Below are positions 36,903 through 48,276 of a stretch of DNA of 64,000 nucleotides, piece by piece. Positions within the stretch are counted from its first letter, which is position 1. Each line of letters opens with the position of its first letter. Source of the DNA: Chlamydomonas sphaeroides (Eukaryota > Chlorophyta > Chlorophyceae > Chlamydomonadales > Chlamydomonadaceae); the NCBI GenBank assembly GCA_001662425.1, contig BDDC01000355.1:1-64000 (forward strand). The letters are read 5' to 3'. A model generated the notes under the pieces. It saw only the letters and a program-made list of their open reading frames with translations. It ran no database searches and had not been told where the DNA came from. A program made the position numbers and the translations under genes.

Positions 36903-38909
36903 ATGGCGGAGATCATCACCGAGGAGCAGCCCCGCATCAAGTACGCCACTACCTGCGTGCGCCAGCTCCAGCCCGGCGAGCTGCTGGCCTCGCTCTCACG
37001 CTCGGCGCTACCGTCCGGCCTCGCGCCCGAGGTCGCTGCGCATGCCCGCACAGCAGCCGATGCGGCGGAGGCGGCCGTACGGCAGGAGCTGGCGGCGCTG
37101 GCGGCCCTGATGGCCCGTATGGAGGCCCTGGGCGCAGCGCCCATCCTCAACGACGGCCAGGTGGGGTGCGGGCCGCAGGCAGTCCCCGGATGCACGGCCG
37201 CCCGCCTCATCGCCGTCCACGCTCCTTGGCGTCCTCGGGTGTTGTCTCCCACGGGGGTGTCTCTCAACGCCAAAGCTGCTCCACATGCTGCCCCCTGCCG
37301 GACCGCTTATCCCGGCGCCTTGCGCGGCCACTGGGTACCGCTGGCTGTCGGGCCCTCTGCAAGCGGCGCCCCTGGGCCCCTTACTGCTGCCGCTCCTTTG
37401 CGCAGGTCGCGGGCAATTGCGCCATACGCCCCGAGGCGCTCCGGCAGATCGCAGCCGCTGCCGCTGCCGCAGCGGCCGGCGACGGCAACGGCAACGCCGC
37501 CCCGTCCGCCGGCGGCGCTGCTGCGTCGTGCTCGGGAAACGGCGCAGATGAGGACCCAGCAGCGCCACGAGGGGCAGAAGCGGGTGGCGGGCGGCCTGCA
37601 GGCGCACCTGCACTCGACGGCCTGGCGCTGGTGTCGAGGTCGGGCAAGCCGCCGGGCCACGTGCTGGAGCCGCGCCGCGACTTTGTGCTGGTCACCGCGT
37701 TTGACCGCAGGTGCGGGCTGGGGTGCAACAGGTCGAGGGCTTGTCATGCGGGGCGACAACCGGCTGGGCGGCATGTCGCGCCTGGCCCAGGCCAGTGCAC
37801 CGTCGGGCCCCCTCCGCACCCCAACCCCTGCCCCGCGCCACCTCTTCTGCTGCCGCAGCGCCTGGTCCGCGCAGTACGCCAGCGTCGACCCGGGCCTGCG
37901 CCCCTCCTCCGACTCGCCGCTGCTGGTGGCGGCGCTGGCGCGCTGGCGCGACTTCGGCTGGCCCGAGGCGCCCGCCGTGGTGCTGCACGGCCACGCGCTG
38001 GCGGAGGGCGAGGGTGAGGGCCGCGGGGTGGGGCGGGGAGGCGCGGTGCGCCCCGAGGGCTGGGCTGCGTGCCGGTCGCCGCCGTGACGTTGATGGCCTG
38101 CCGGGCGGGGAGCTGCCGGCATGGCCTGATCGGCCGCCCAGCGCTGTCGGCCTAGGCGTGGCCCTAGGCCTACCGGTGCGCACGTCCATGGCTCAGTCGC
38201 ATGGGGACCGAGTTCTTCGCGGCGGCGCTGGGCTTCGCTCCCTGCAGCGGTGCACCTGAACGTATTCCTTCTTCTTTCTCACGACCGACCCGTGATCCAC
38301 CCAGGGCGTGCGCCGCGGGGCGTGTGGACCTACAAATGATTACACAAACTCCGAATCTCGTAGGGGCCCTCTGCCCCCCGCCCCCAACTCCTCCTGCATC
38401 CAGCCAAACTCCCCAACCCCCATGTGCCCGCCACCCTCCAGGCCTGGCCTACGCCTCCTCCCTGGGCATGCCCATCAGCCCCCGCGAGACGCTCTTCTCC
38501 ACGCCCGAGGACCTGCAGCAGCTGGAGGGGCTGCTGGGGGCAGCGCCCTTCCCGCAGCACCGCTGCTACATACGCAGGGGCCACGGTGGGTGCGCTGGGC
38601 GCGTTGGGCGGCAGCGCGCCGGCGGTCTAGTGCTGAGGGGAGAACTGCCACGCGGCGCGGCTGCCACGTGCGGTGCGGGGAGGCCGTTTGCAGCTTGCGT
38701 GCGGCGACTCGGGCCCCTGTTGGATTGCTCACGCAGATGCGCTACGCTGCTGCCCCGACTGCGGCCGCGCTGCCCTCCCTGCCCTCCTCCTGCCTCTCCC
38801 CCACGCAGGCTTCTTCCTGCTGGGCCGGAGCGTGGCGGAGGCGGAGGCGCTGTTCGGGCAGCTCATACTGCCGTGGCTGGAGCGCCAGCAGGCGGCTGGG
38901 AGAGGGTAG
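36903..38909 (+). CDS. Class II aldolase/adducin-like protein
   Basis: Five exons (36903-37160, 37406-37710, 37859-38013, 38442-38585, 38809-38909) keep phase and give 320 residues. The C-terminal two thirds carry class II aldolase features: DFVLVTAFDRSAWSAQY, RPSSDSPLLVAAL, the HxH pair in VVLHGHALAEG (His231, His233), GMPISPRETLFSTPED, and a third His in CYIRRGHGFFLLGRSVAEAE (His287). In this fold such His residues bind a divalent metal for retro-aldol or related chemistry on sugar phosphates. Residues 1-187 form a helical Ala-rich N-terminal part that I do not recognise. Substrate cannot be told. The start at 36,903 is the first ATG before the well-formed MAEIITEEQPRIKYA; no clear transit peptide is seen. 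Confidence 0.65.
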
Positions 38910-39211
38910 CGGCAGTGGCGGCGACGGGGGCGGTGGGGGAAGGGCGCAGGCGGCGGAGGGGGAGGGACGAGAAAGAGGTGTAGTGGGGCGGCAGGAGGGG
39001 CGGAGGGGGCGGAGGGTCGTGCCTGGCTGGAGCGTGCGGTCGGCCAGCTGCTGTGCGTCGTGCCGTGCCGGCGGCAGCGGGCGGGACACGGCAGCAGCGG
39101 CGTACATGTGTGCAGTCCGCTTGCAGCCGCGCTCTCGTGTGTTGCAACCAAGCAATCCTGCAATCAAGGAATCGCAACCTGCCGGCCCGCCCCCGACGAC
39201 AGCGACAGCAC

Positions 39212-39288
39212 GCCACGCCCGGCTGCTCAGCCACGCCACGCCCGGCTGCTCAGCCAGGCCACGCGCTGCTGCTCAGCCAGGCCACGCC
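39212..39288. repeat. Tandem array, unit close to CCACGCCCGGCTGCTCAG
   Basis: About four imperfect copies of an 18- to 19-base unit are visible in a row, all with GCTGCTCAGCCA at the joint. Confidence 0.8.
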
Positions 39289-39641
39289 TCGACCCAAGGG
39301 AGCCGCCGCGCGGCGCCGCCACCCAAGGGAACACCAGTGCAAGCCATGCAAGCGCCGCTCAGCAGCAGCACATCCCCGGCCGCGGCCCTGGCCGTGTGGC
39401 CGGAGCGCTAGCCGCAGCACAGGCGCATGGCTGGCTGCTGCAGCCTGGGCCCTCGTTGGGCCTCCGCGCTCCTGCACGTTTGTGCGACCCAGTAATCCTG
39501 CAAGCCAGGAGTCGCAACCTACCGGCCCGTCGCCCACTGCAGCCCGCCCAAAAAGGCCCCGCTCCTTGCGCATAAGCTGCGCGCCAGCGAATTGTTGCCC
39601 AGTGCCCAGTACCCCAGTGGCCAGCGGTACCAGCGCCACCA

Positions 39642-39646
39642 TTACA
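39642..39646 (-). terminator. Poly(A) signal TGTAA of nicotinamidase
   Basis: TTACA on the plus strand, about 105 bases after the nicotinamidase stop on the minus strand. Confidence 0.55.
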
Positions 39647-39749
39647 CGCAGCGCCCCGTCCCACCAGCGCCCGCGCTCGCGCCCGCGCCCAAGGCCCCCA
39701 GCCTCTCCTGCTCCCAGCAGGCTGGAGAGGGCGGGGTCTGGAGCCTCCT

Positions 39750-42700
39750 TCAGCCGGTGCGGCAGCCGCCCACCGCGAGGCCCTCCTCAGCGGGGGGGCT
39801 GTCGACCGCCAGCACGGACGTCTTGGCGGCCGCCGCTTCAATCACCTGGTGGGCGAGTGTGCGGCGACGACAGACGGGAGCGTAACCCCCATGCCACGAG
39901 CTCACTGGCAGCTGCCCTGCCGGGCGCACACACCCTCCCCGGCCCTTTCAGACCGGACCAGCGGTTGCAGCCCAGCCGCCGGGCGACACGCACCTGCTCG
40001 CTGCCCACCAGCGCCACCCCGGGCAGCCCCGCCATCTCCGCCAGCGCGGCCGCCTCCTCGGCGCCGCCCAGGCCGCGCACCGCGTCCGCCAGCACCCACA
40101 CCTGGCAGCGCAAGCGCAACCGCAAGGGAGGACGCATGCTAGTCACGCACAGCGGAAACGGCAAAGTCAGTGCCGGCTGCCGGCACAAGCACATCAGCAG
40201 GCGAGCGCCTCGCGGTTTGTACCGTACTGTTCCGTGCGGAGGGGGCATGCGAGTCAAGCACAGCGGGGTCAGCCGGGTGGATGCCTGCTGCCGGCGCAAG
40301 CACACGCACACGTGCCTCGTGCGGCAAGCGCACGGCTCACCTCGTACCCCAGCCGTACCGCATCCCGTACGCTGTACAGCACGCAGTACTCTGTGGCCAC
40401 GCCCGCCACCAGCAGCCGCCCCACCCCCGCAGCCGCCAGCGCGGCGTGCAGCGGTGTGGCGTGCAGCCTGCGGGAGGAGGGGCGCCGGTCCGGAGCGGCC
40501 GGCAGAGGAGAGGTCGCTGGCTGCGGACCCGACTTTGCCCCGTCTCTGGCCTCCCCACCGGCAGCGCATACCGGTATTCAAAAGCCGGAGCGTCAGCTCG
40601 TCTCGGCACCCCACGCCAACTGGGCCTCACCCGCCGTTGTCCGCAAAGGCGCTGTAGCCGTCTACGTCCGCGCGTGTGCCCTGGCGGTCGGGTCCGGTGG
40701 GGTGGGGTAGGGAGGCTTGGCGGGGACTCACGAGGCACGCGTGGTGCGCACGCCCCGTGACCGCCGGGCGGCCCCTGTCCTGCCCCACGCCGCAGTGCCC
40801 CCGCGCACGCACGCGCCCCTGCTCCAACTAGGTCCAGTGCCCCTCGCATGGCTCCACCGCTGGCTGCACGGGGGCCCTTCCTGCCCTGGGGGCCACACAT
40901 GCGCCCATGCGCCCCTCCCCCTGCAGCTCCCACACATGCGAGCGCACCTTGCGTGTGCCAACGTCCTGGGCCCGCCCTCCGGCTCCCGCCGCTGGCTGCC
41001 ACATCCCGGGCTCCGGCCGCTAGCGAGCGCACCGCCGCAGGGCCCACCCCTGCACGCGCACCTCCACGCACCCACACACAAGAGAGACACGCATGCGATG
41101 TGCGCAGGCGGTGTGCTCACCTTGCGGATGACCAGGTCGGTGGGCAGCGGCGCGATGCAGGAGGTGTGCAGGTCGGCCCCCGGCGAGCCGCCCACGCAGT
41201 GGCCCGGCCACAGCCGCTGCAGCAGCACCTCGCGAGCCGCGCCGCCCGCGCCCAGGTCCTCCATGCCCACCCGGCTGTAGTCGGGCGGCGCGGGGCTGCC
41301 GCCGCTGCCACCGCCGCCGCTGTCGGGCGATGGCTGTCGCGCGCAGGAGCTGCCGCTGCTGCCGGTCGGTGTGCTGCTGTGCGATGCGGGCGTCTCAGCG
41401 CCGCCCTCCGTCGCCGCCGCCGCGGCGCCGCTGATGCAGGCCACCCCGGCGCTGCCGCCGCCTTGCTGTGCCTCCTCGGCGCCTGGCTCGGCGACGCACT
41501 CCGCCTCGCCCTCGCGGTCGGCCTCCCGCTGCGCCTCCCGCAGCGCCACCTGCAGCATCAGCGGCGGCGGCGTGGGCGCCTGCGCCAGATCGACGCCGCA
41601 CACATCCTCATCGTGGCGGCCGCCGTCATGTTGGCCAGGGCTGCCACCGCCACCGCCGCCGTCGTTAGTGCCGTCGGCCTCGTTGACAGACGCGTCCGCG
41701 GACTCCCGGTAGATGACAAAGCGCCCCACCACCGTCGCCGACGTAGCGGTGGACAGCGGCGACTGCGACGAACAGTAGGCGTCCTGTTCCTCCGGGCCCG
41801 CTGGCGGCGCCGCCACCTCGCCGCCGCCGTCACACAGCCGCCCCTCGCTGCTGGTGAGGTTGTCCTCCACATCACCAGAGGCGGCGAGGCCAGCGCTCGT
41901 GCCAAACGCGCCCCCGCCGCCGCCGCCAGCCGTCTCCCAGCCCACCTCGCTCATGCGCTTCTCCCACGCCCGATGCTGCTTGGCCTGCTGCACGGGGCTC
42001 AGCAGCTGCCGCCGCTGCTCCTCCGCCGCCTCGCTCAGCGCCGCCGCCACCTCCTCGCCCACCGCCGCCATCTCCGCGGCGGCGCCGCCACCCGCCGCCT
42101 TGGCCAGGCGCCGCCAGACCACCTGACTGTCGCCGTCAGCGGCGTCAGACGACTCCTCCGGCGGCGACTCGACTGGCGGCGCCCCGGCGGCGGCTGTGGC
42201 AGCGCCGTCGGCGCCAGCCTCCGGCGGCAGCGCCGCGGCCTGGGCCGCCGGGCAGCTGGGACCGCAGCGGGAGCAGTGCAGCAGCCGGCCCGAGGGCTTG
42301 TCGTACACGAGGCGGACGTACTGCCGAGGCGGCTGCGGTTGGCGCACGAGGGTAATTGGTCACGGAAGGGCGTGCGGGCGGGGTCGTGTGATCGGTGGAC
42401 GATGCTGCCTCGGTTGCGCAGGTTCAGGTTGTAACGCGACCGTTTGTTGGCGTCGTTCATTCCAATCAAGGCGTCGCGCTTTGCGCGGAAGCAAACTTCG
42501 CGCAGTGGCGCGGGACCTACACGCGCAGCCCCCGCCCCCGGGCCCGGCGTGCCGGGTCGCAGCCATACCCGAGCCGCACGACCCGCATTGAGTTTAGGGG
42601 AGCGCGGCGCGGCTGCGAGCGCGCCCCGGCGCACCGGGCGCCGGCAGCCGAGATACGAGAGCCACGGCGCAGGACGGAACACTGCGCGGTTCCAGGATTC

Positions 42701-44213
42701 AAGCTCGGCGCCGCCCCGCCCGCCCCGAACCTTGCCACCGACAACCCCCACGCCACCCCACCTCGCTCGAGCCGCCATTGGCGGCGCCGCCGTTCGCCGC
42801 GCGGTTGCCGTCGACCGAGCGGCGCACCGCCCGCACCGGCAGCTGCAGCGGCGGCGCGGGCTTGTGGGTCTCCGCAAAGCTGACGTGTTGGGGCGGGTGG
42901 AAGTCCTGGGGCAGGGACGGGTCACACGGCCTTGTGGTAACGTAACCGCGTGGTTCCCTGCCACATGCCACGACCCCATGGCCCCATGGCCTCATGGCCC
43001 CATGGCCCCCGGCCGCCCCCTGCCACCCACCTGCGTGTAGGCCACGAGGGCCAGATGGTCGCGGCAGCTGCGCCGGACCTGCACGGCGGGGGGCCACGGA
43101 CAGGTTCACAGATACCTTTCACTGACTGACACGCTGGTACTACAGTAAGAGGGCCACGGACAAGAGGGCGCGGCGCTGACAAGTCTGCTGCACGCGGGTG
43201 TCGCATCAGGTCCCCGTGGCTGGTTCTTAAGCAAAGAGCCATCGTAGTCGGGGCCGCCCGAAATTGGAAGCGAGGCGGCACAGGCTGGCGTGCTCACGGC
43301 ATGCCCGGCTGCTCGCGCGAGAGCGGGGCGTCAAACACAGCTATCAATCCAATGACCACGGCTGTGCCAGCTGCGAGGGTGAAGGGCTTGCCTTGCTGAT
43401 GACGGGAATGATCTCGTCTCCGTGGGGGATGGCCAGGCGGCCGCTTGGGGGGGGGACGGGGGGCAGAGGCAGGGGCAAGTGAGGGGGTGAGGGGGTGCCA
43501 GCAGACGCTGCACGCGCGACAAGGTGCCGAGCCATGGCCCGATAGCTATCGGCGGGGGGGGGGGGGTGGGGGGGGCGGGGGGGNNNNNNNNNNNNNNNNN
43601 NNNNNNNNNNNNNNNNNNNNNNNNNNNNNNNNNNNNNNNNNNNNNNNNNNNNNNNNNNNNNNNNNNNNNNNNNNNNNNNNNNNNNNNNNNNNNNNNNNNN
43701 NNNNNNNNNNNNNNNNNNNNNNNNNNNNNNNNNNNNNNNNNNNNNNNNNNNNNNNNNNNNNNNNNNNNNNNNNNNNNNNNNNNNNNNNNNNNNNNNNNNN
43801 NNNNNNNNNNNNNNNNNNNNNNNNNNNNNNNNNNNNNNNNNNNNNNNNNNNNNNNNNNNNNNNNNNNNNNNNNNNNNNNNNNNNNNNNNNNNNNNNNNNN
43901 NNNNNNNNNNNNNNNNNNNNNNNNNNNNNNNNNNNNNNNNNNNNNNNGTCGGTCTGGACATCGATGATCTGGGGTCGGCGGCATGCGGCACGGAAACGGG
44001 GAGCGGGAGCGGGCGGCGCATGTGCTGGGGGTACCGGTAGAGGGGCGGGGCGCGCGAAGCGAGAAGCCGTGCGCGCTGCACATGCGCGCGTTTGCTGCGG
44101 CGCCTGCCTGCCACCAGCGCACCCACCAGCAGCGCTGTGCGCTGGGGTCGGTGCTGCGGGCCGTCCCGGGCAGCGCTGCTGGAGCTGCCGGGGCAGGCAG
44201 CGCCCGGCGCCAT
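39750..44213 (-). CDS. Nicotinamidase (isochorismatase family) with large insertion
   Basis: The gene begins at ATG 44,213. Exon 1 (44127-44213) ends RTALL and joins exon 2 (IIDVQTD, from 43,968), giving the family start ALLIIDVQ with the catalytic Asp. Exon 2 runs into a 364-base assembly gap, so part of the protein is missing. Then come LAIPHGDEIIPVISK (43392-43443), RRSCRDHLALVAYTQ (43031-43078), DFHPPQHVSFAETH with metal ligands (42762-42905), a 1,200-base exon (41121-42320) ending LWPGHCVGGSPGADLH and VIRK with the catalytic Lys, then ADVDGYSAFADNGG (40631-40680), VAGVATEYCVLYS with the catalytic Cys (40341-40467), 39994-40101 and 39750-39845. The enzyme converts nicotinamide to nicotinate in NAD salvage. 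About 375 low-complexity residues interrupt the domain before LWP. Confidence 0.88.
40140..40310. repeat. Imperfect direct repeat inside a nicotinamidase intron
   Basis: Two blocks about 110 bases apart (near 40,140 and 40,250) share GCATGC, AGTCA, GCACAGCGG, GTCAG and GCTGCCGGCGCAAGCACA-like segments in the same order. They lie in the intron between exons 40341-40467 and 39994-40101. Confidence 0.6.
42971..43009. repeat. CATGGCCC minisatellite in a nicotinamidase intron
   Basis: Five copies of a short unit close to CCCCATGGC lie in tandem, in the intron after exon 43031-43078. Confidence 0.75.
43584..43947. other. Assembly gap of 364 N
   Basis: The gap directly follows an almost pure G tract (about 43,554-43,583). 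It interrupts exon 2 and the following intron of nicotinamidase. Confidence 0.99.
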
Positions 44214-45103
44214 GGGCTCGCCGCAAGCCGCAAACTGGGGGCGCCGAGATGCGCGATAGCTTGCAGTAGGTGTCTAGCTAATGGTACGTGCGAGGCGGCG
44301 GGGCGCGACGCAAGTTTGTCGCCGCTGCGCAGCGCGACCGTCGCGAGCTATGAGACTTGCGACTGGAGCTGTTCGGGCAGGCGTCGATCGAACTTGCCAG
44401 TCCTTGCGTTGCTTTATTGCATTAATTTTGGTGGTGCTGGTGGGTTGAGCGGCGACGGAGCTAGCACCGCCGACCATGGCGCCCGTCGCACATCGGGCGC
44501 GGACCCGCGGGTCCTCACATGGGTCGAGGCGGAATCGCGCGGCATCTGCTCAGCACGCGAGCCGGAAGCTTGGAAGGCCAACAGCCGTGCGATGCTTACA
44601 GAGGTCAATATGCGGAAGCTTTCTCCGGCTCGTCATTCCTCTCGCTAGCAGCAAAAGTATCCTTTGCGCGTTCTGCATCGGCAAGCGCCCTCCACGGTGC
44701 CCGGCCGACTCAGCACGCCTCAGCACATTCCAGCCCCAGCCACCTTCGCCAGCCAGCAGAGAGGCGAGGGGGCCGGCCCAGGAGCGGCCCAGGGGCGACC
44801 CAGCGGGCGCTGCGCAACATACAGGCGCCCGCCGGGCAGCACCCCCCCAACGCCGCGTGCTCTCCTGCTCGCCCTGGCAGCTCAACAACCAACTAGTTTT
44901 TGCTACTCCGCCAAGCGCCTACCGCCTGGCGGCCAATGCAATGCGGCGCTGGCCCGCCCCACGCCGCAGCCTGCTGCTCCGCACCCGGTACAGTCAGCCA
45001 GTCGCCCCCGCGCGCCAAGGCCGCGCAACACGAGCCCTATCCGCACCGCTGCCTGCGCGCCACCCCTGCCGCGTGCTGTCCAGCGTCACCCAACCGCACC
45101 GCC
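44214..45103. other. Intergenic between nicotinamidase and SURF6
   Basis: Both neighbours are on the minus strand. The left part should carry the nicotinamidase promoter and includes an AT-rich patch near 44.40-44.45 kb. The right part should be the SURF6 3'UTR, with a minus-strand TGTAA at 44,596-44,600. I see no gene here. Confidence 0.5.
44596..44600 (-). terminator. Poly(A) signal TGTAA of SURF6
   Basis: TTACA on the plus strand, about 505 bases after the SURF6 stop on the minus strand. Confidence 0.45.
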
Positions 45104-47786
45104 CTACTTGTCGGCGGCGGCGCCACCCCCAGTGATGAAGCCCTCCTTGCGGCCTTCGAACCCCGGCCGCAGCAGCTTCTTCTCGCGCTTGGCCTTCTTG
45201 TTGGCCATCTTGGTGTTGCGCCGCGCCGTGAGGTTGTCGGTGCGCTTGGCCTGGCGCGCCGCCTGCGCCTCCTGCTGCTGCTCCATGCGCTCCTGTGTGG
45301 GGCCAGGCGAAGCGCCCGGGGCGGGGCAGCGTGTCAGGAGGGCTGAGCGCTACATCCTTGCCCGCGGATCGGTACTCGCAAGCCCCTAACGTGCGCCCGG
45401 CTGCCGCCCAGCACAGCCCCACAGCACCCCCCGGCGCCGCCTCCCCGTCCGCACCTTCCAGGCCTTGCTGTGCTTCTCCTTGCGCTTGTCCTCGCGCTTG
45501 AGCGACTTGCGCAGCAGCTTGGGGTCGTCAAGCACCTGGGGTAGCAGGCAGGGGCGGATACATGTTAACGCTTTATACTTGACGTGTAGTGCAGGAGCAG
45601 GCAGGGGCGCCCATGGGATGGGTCAGGGCAAGGGACGCCACAGCGGCTCCACACCCCCAGGCGGCTGCCGGTACGTGTCGTAGCAGCTGTGAGCCCCGCG
45701 CCTGCCCCTCGACCGCCGCACCTTCTCGCCCGCGGCGCGTGCCAAGGCCGCCTTCCAGGAGGCGTCCTGCGCCTTGGCCTGCGGGTGGCGACCAGCGAGC
45801 ACGCACACGGTGAGCTAGGGCAGCGGCGACGCGATGGGCCCGGCAACTATCGACAGCCCGTTGCAGAACCCCGTCCCGTTGCCCCGCGGCCGCCAACACG
45901 CTTCCGGCTGCGGACCGCTGCCCCCAGCAGCCCCTGCGGGCACGATCCCACCTTGCCCTCCTCGGTGCCCGCCAGCGCCTCCAGCTCGGCCTTCTGCGCC
46001 TCCGCCTTCTTGAGCAGCACCTGCGGGTGCAGGTGTGCGGGGCGGGGCGGGCACGTGACGACGCGTTGCCGCAGCTACGGGCCTGCAGGGAGCCAGCCGC
46101 CTGCCTGCCAGCCCCCGCTCGCGCCACCCAGGCAGCACCCAGTACCCAGCCTTGCGAGCCTCCTCGCCCCCGCCTAAAACCCTTGGCCCTCGCTCCTCCT
46201 CCCCAGCCCTGTCGCCGCCTGCACCCTGCTGCCGTGTCCAAGCTGGGCCGCCGCTCTTTCCCCGCCCCCACGCTGGCGCCTTGCCCCTCGCCATTCCTCT
46301 TCCAGACGGCGCTAGCCGCCGCCTCCAAGCCGGGCCCCCACTGGCCGCACCTGCTTGGGCGGCCGCTTCTGGCCGGGGCGGCCTCCCTTCTCCTTTGCGC
46401 CTGCGGGCGCGAAGCAGCGCGGAGCAGGGTTGCTGGTCAGCCTTCCTGCGGCAGAGCTTGTGACCAGGGGTCGTGGCAGGGCGCGGGGCGCCTAGGAGCG
46501 CCGCAGCCTCCAGGCCCGACACGGCCGCCGCCGGCAGGCAAGCCGCACAGACCGCACGGCACGGGCATACGAGTGCGCACGACCCCTCGGCTGCAGCCGC
46601 CGCCCTCACCGCGCCTCGGCCGACACTCACCACGGCCCCCGCTGCTGCACCCACACGCACCTTCCACCTCGATGCGCGCGAACTTGAAGTCCGCCTCCTC
46701 GCCGCTGCCCTCCTCGCGCCGCGGCTTCTTCGCCTGCGCCGGCCCACCCTTGGCGGCGCCCTTGGCGGCGGCCGGGCCCTCCTCCGATTTGCGCTTCCCG
46801 CCCTGCTGGCCTCCGGGCTGCCCCTTCTGCCCCGGCTTCTGCTCCTTCTGCTGGCGCCCCTTGTCACCGCCCTCCTTGCCCTGCGCCTCCTTGCCCTGCG
46901 CCTCCTCCTTCTGCTCCTTCTGCTGCTCCTTTTGCTTGGCTTTCACGTTGTTTTCGAGCGTCTTCGTGCGCCACTCCTTGGCGGCGTTGGCCTTGTCGTC
47001 CGCAGCCTTGCGCCGCACGCGGGCCTCCTGTGAGGCGACAAGTTGGGGCAGAGGTCAGGGGGCGGGCGCCTGTCGAGCCGCGGACGGCCTCGCGGCTGCT
47101 GCGAAGCATCGCTCGGTGCAGTGCAGTGAGTTCTCTGCTGCCGTGACGCGGCCGTCAGGGTCGCGCAGCAGCGGTCCTGCCACACGCCCAGTGTGCATGA
47201 TCCAAGAGCCCATCCGACGTGCGGCCGCCGCTGCTCTCCTGGGGTCGTCGCGTGTGCATCCGCCAGGCTGGCGGCGGCAGCAGCGGCGGCGGCGGCGGCG
47301 GCCGGAAAGCGGCGGGCTTGCTCGCCCTGCCCGACCAGTCGAGGTCACCGACAGGCGACCCACCTCGACCTTCTTGTGCAGCCGCTCCAGCAGCTCCTTG
47401 CGGCTGACAGAGCCCCCCGACAGCTGCAGCTGCAGCCCCGTCGCGGCGGCCGCAACGTCGGGCTCACTGGCGTCGGCGGCCGGCCGGCCCGACGTCGACG
47501 GCTTGCCCGCGTCGCCGGCGCCGGCCGTCTCGTGCTGCGGCGTGCCGGCCGCCTGGCTCTTGCGCCGCTGCAGCTCCAGCGTCGTGGCGGCCTTGTCGGG
47601 GTCCAAGCGAGCGCGCTTGGCTTCCTTGGCCTTGCCCTTCACCTCGGCCTTGAGGGCCTCGCGAGCGGCCTTGGCCAGGAAGCGCGGGTTCATCTTTGCA
47701 AACTCATCGTCATAGTAGAACTTGGCGGGCACAAGCTCGACCAGGTGGTCGAAGAAGCGGGCCGTCTCCTGAACTGTCTCGGCCAT
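45104..47786 (-). CDS. SURF6: SURF6-like nucleolar ribosome-biogenesis protein
   Basis: Seven exons (47364-47786, 46661-47027, 46351-46400, 45952-46020, 45722-45778, 45455-45535, 45104-45292) in continuous phase give 411 residues. Conserved SURF6 features appear in order: SRKELLERLHKKVE, a long Lys/Glu/Gln-rich stretch, FKFARIEVEG (the FNKVEV-type block), LKKAEAQKAELEALAGTEEGK, ASWKAALARAAGEK, KLLRKSLKREDKRKEKHSK, then RTDNLTARRNTKMANKKAKR and RPGFEGRKEG at the C-terminus. SURF6/Rrp14 proteins bind nucleic acid and act in rRNA processing and assembly of both ribosomal subunits in the nucleolus. The very basic C-terminus fits this. The 50-base exon 3 was found by phase: without it exons 2 and 4 do not join. 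The gene is divergent from homoserine kinase. Confidence 0.88.
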
Positions 47787-48276
47787 GGCTCAACAGGTGC
47801 GCACGCTGCGCAGGGCCAAAAAGCTTTTAAGGTGCCGCAGACGGCTACTTGCGTGTCATAGTAGCGAGGGTAAGCGAGGGTTGGCGACGATTGGCAATGC
47901 TCTTGTCACGGCGGCGGTGTCGGCGGCGTGCGGGGTCACGTTAATTGCAGCCACGTATAGGCAGGTATGCGGGTATGCTCTCAGGGTTTGCCGGGGCTTG
48001 GGTTTGCGAGGGCTGTAGAATGCTGCATCGGGCCCGCCCGGCCAGTGACAGCAGCTGCGGTGTCGCAAGGGACAGTGCGAGCATACACACTGCACATTGC
48101 ATACCTGTGTCGTTGGCAAGCTCGCTCGGCTGTAAAGCCGACCGAAGACAGCTTTCCTTTGTCCTTCACGCTCGACACGCCTACGAACGCTGCTCGCTCT
48201 GTCATTGTGCCAGATTCAAGCTACTCGCGCTCTCGAACACACTCCTCGAGTGCCCGCCGTCAAGCTTGCACACAAA
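47787..48276. promoter_or_regulatory. Shared upstream region, SURF6 (-) and homoserine kinase (+)
   Basis: The divergent starts are 490 bases apart. The sequence is less GC-rich than the flanking exons. No specific element can be named. Confidence 0.5.

Larger units (their letters stand above)
38910..39749. other. Convergent intergenic region with direct repeats
   Basis: Between the ends of the aldolase-like gene (+) and nicotinamidase (-). It holds a short tandem array at 39,212-39,288. It also holds a dispersed pair of direct repeats of about 65 bases (39,126-39,190 and 39,465-39,530), both containing AATCCTGCAA and GTCGCAACCT or ATCGCAACCT followed by GCCGGCCCG or ACCGGCCCG. A minus-strand TGTAA (39,642-39,646) probably ends the nicotinamidase transcript. 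Confidence 0.55.

Noticed and set aside
40848..42434. Long plus-strand open frame of 528 codons
   Set aside because: It is the antisense shadow of the nicotinamidase insertion exon. The minus strand has the catalytic motifs and matching splice sites.
46027..47715. Plus-strand open frame of 562 codons
   Set aside because: It lies opposite SURF6, whose conserved blocks and phase-consistent exons are on the minus strand. The plus frame is Pro/Ala/Leu filler.
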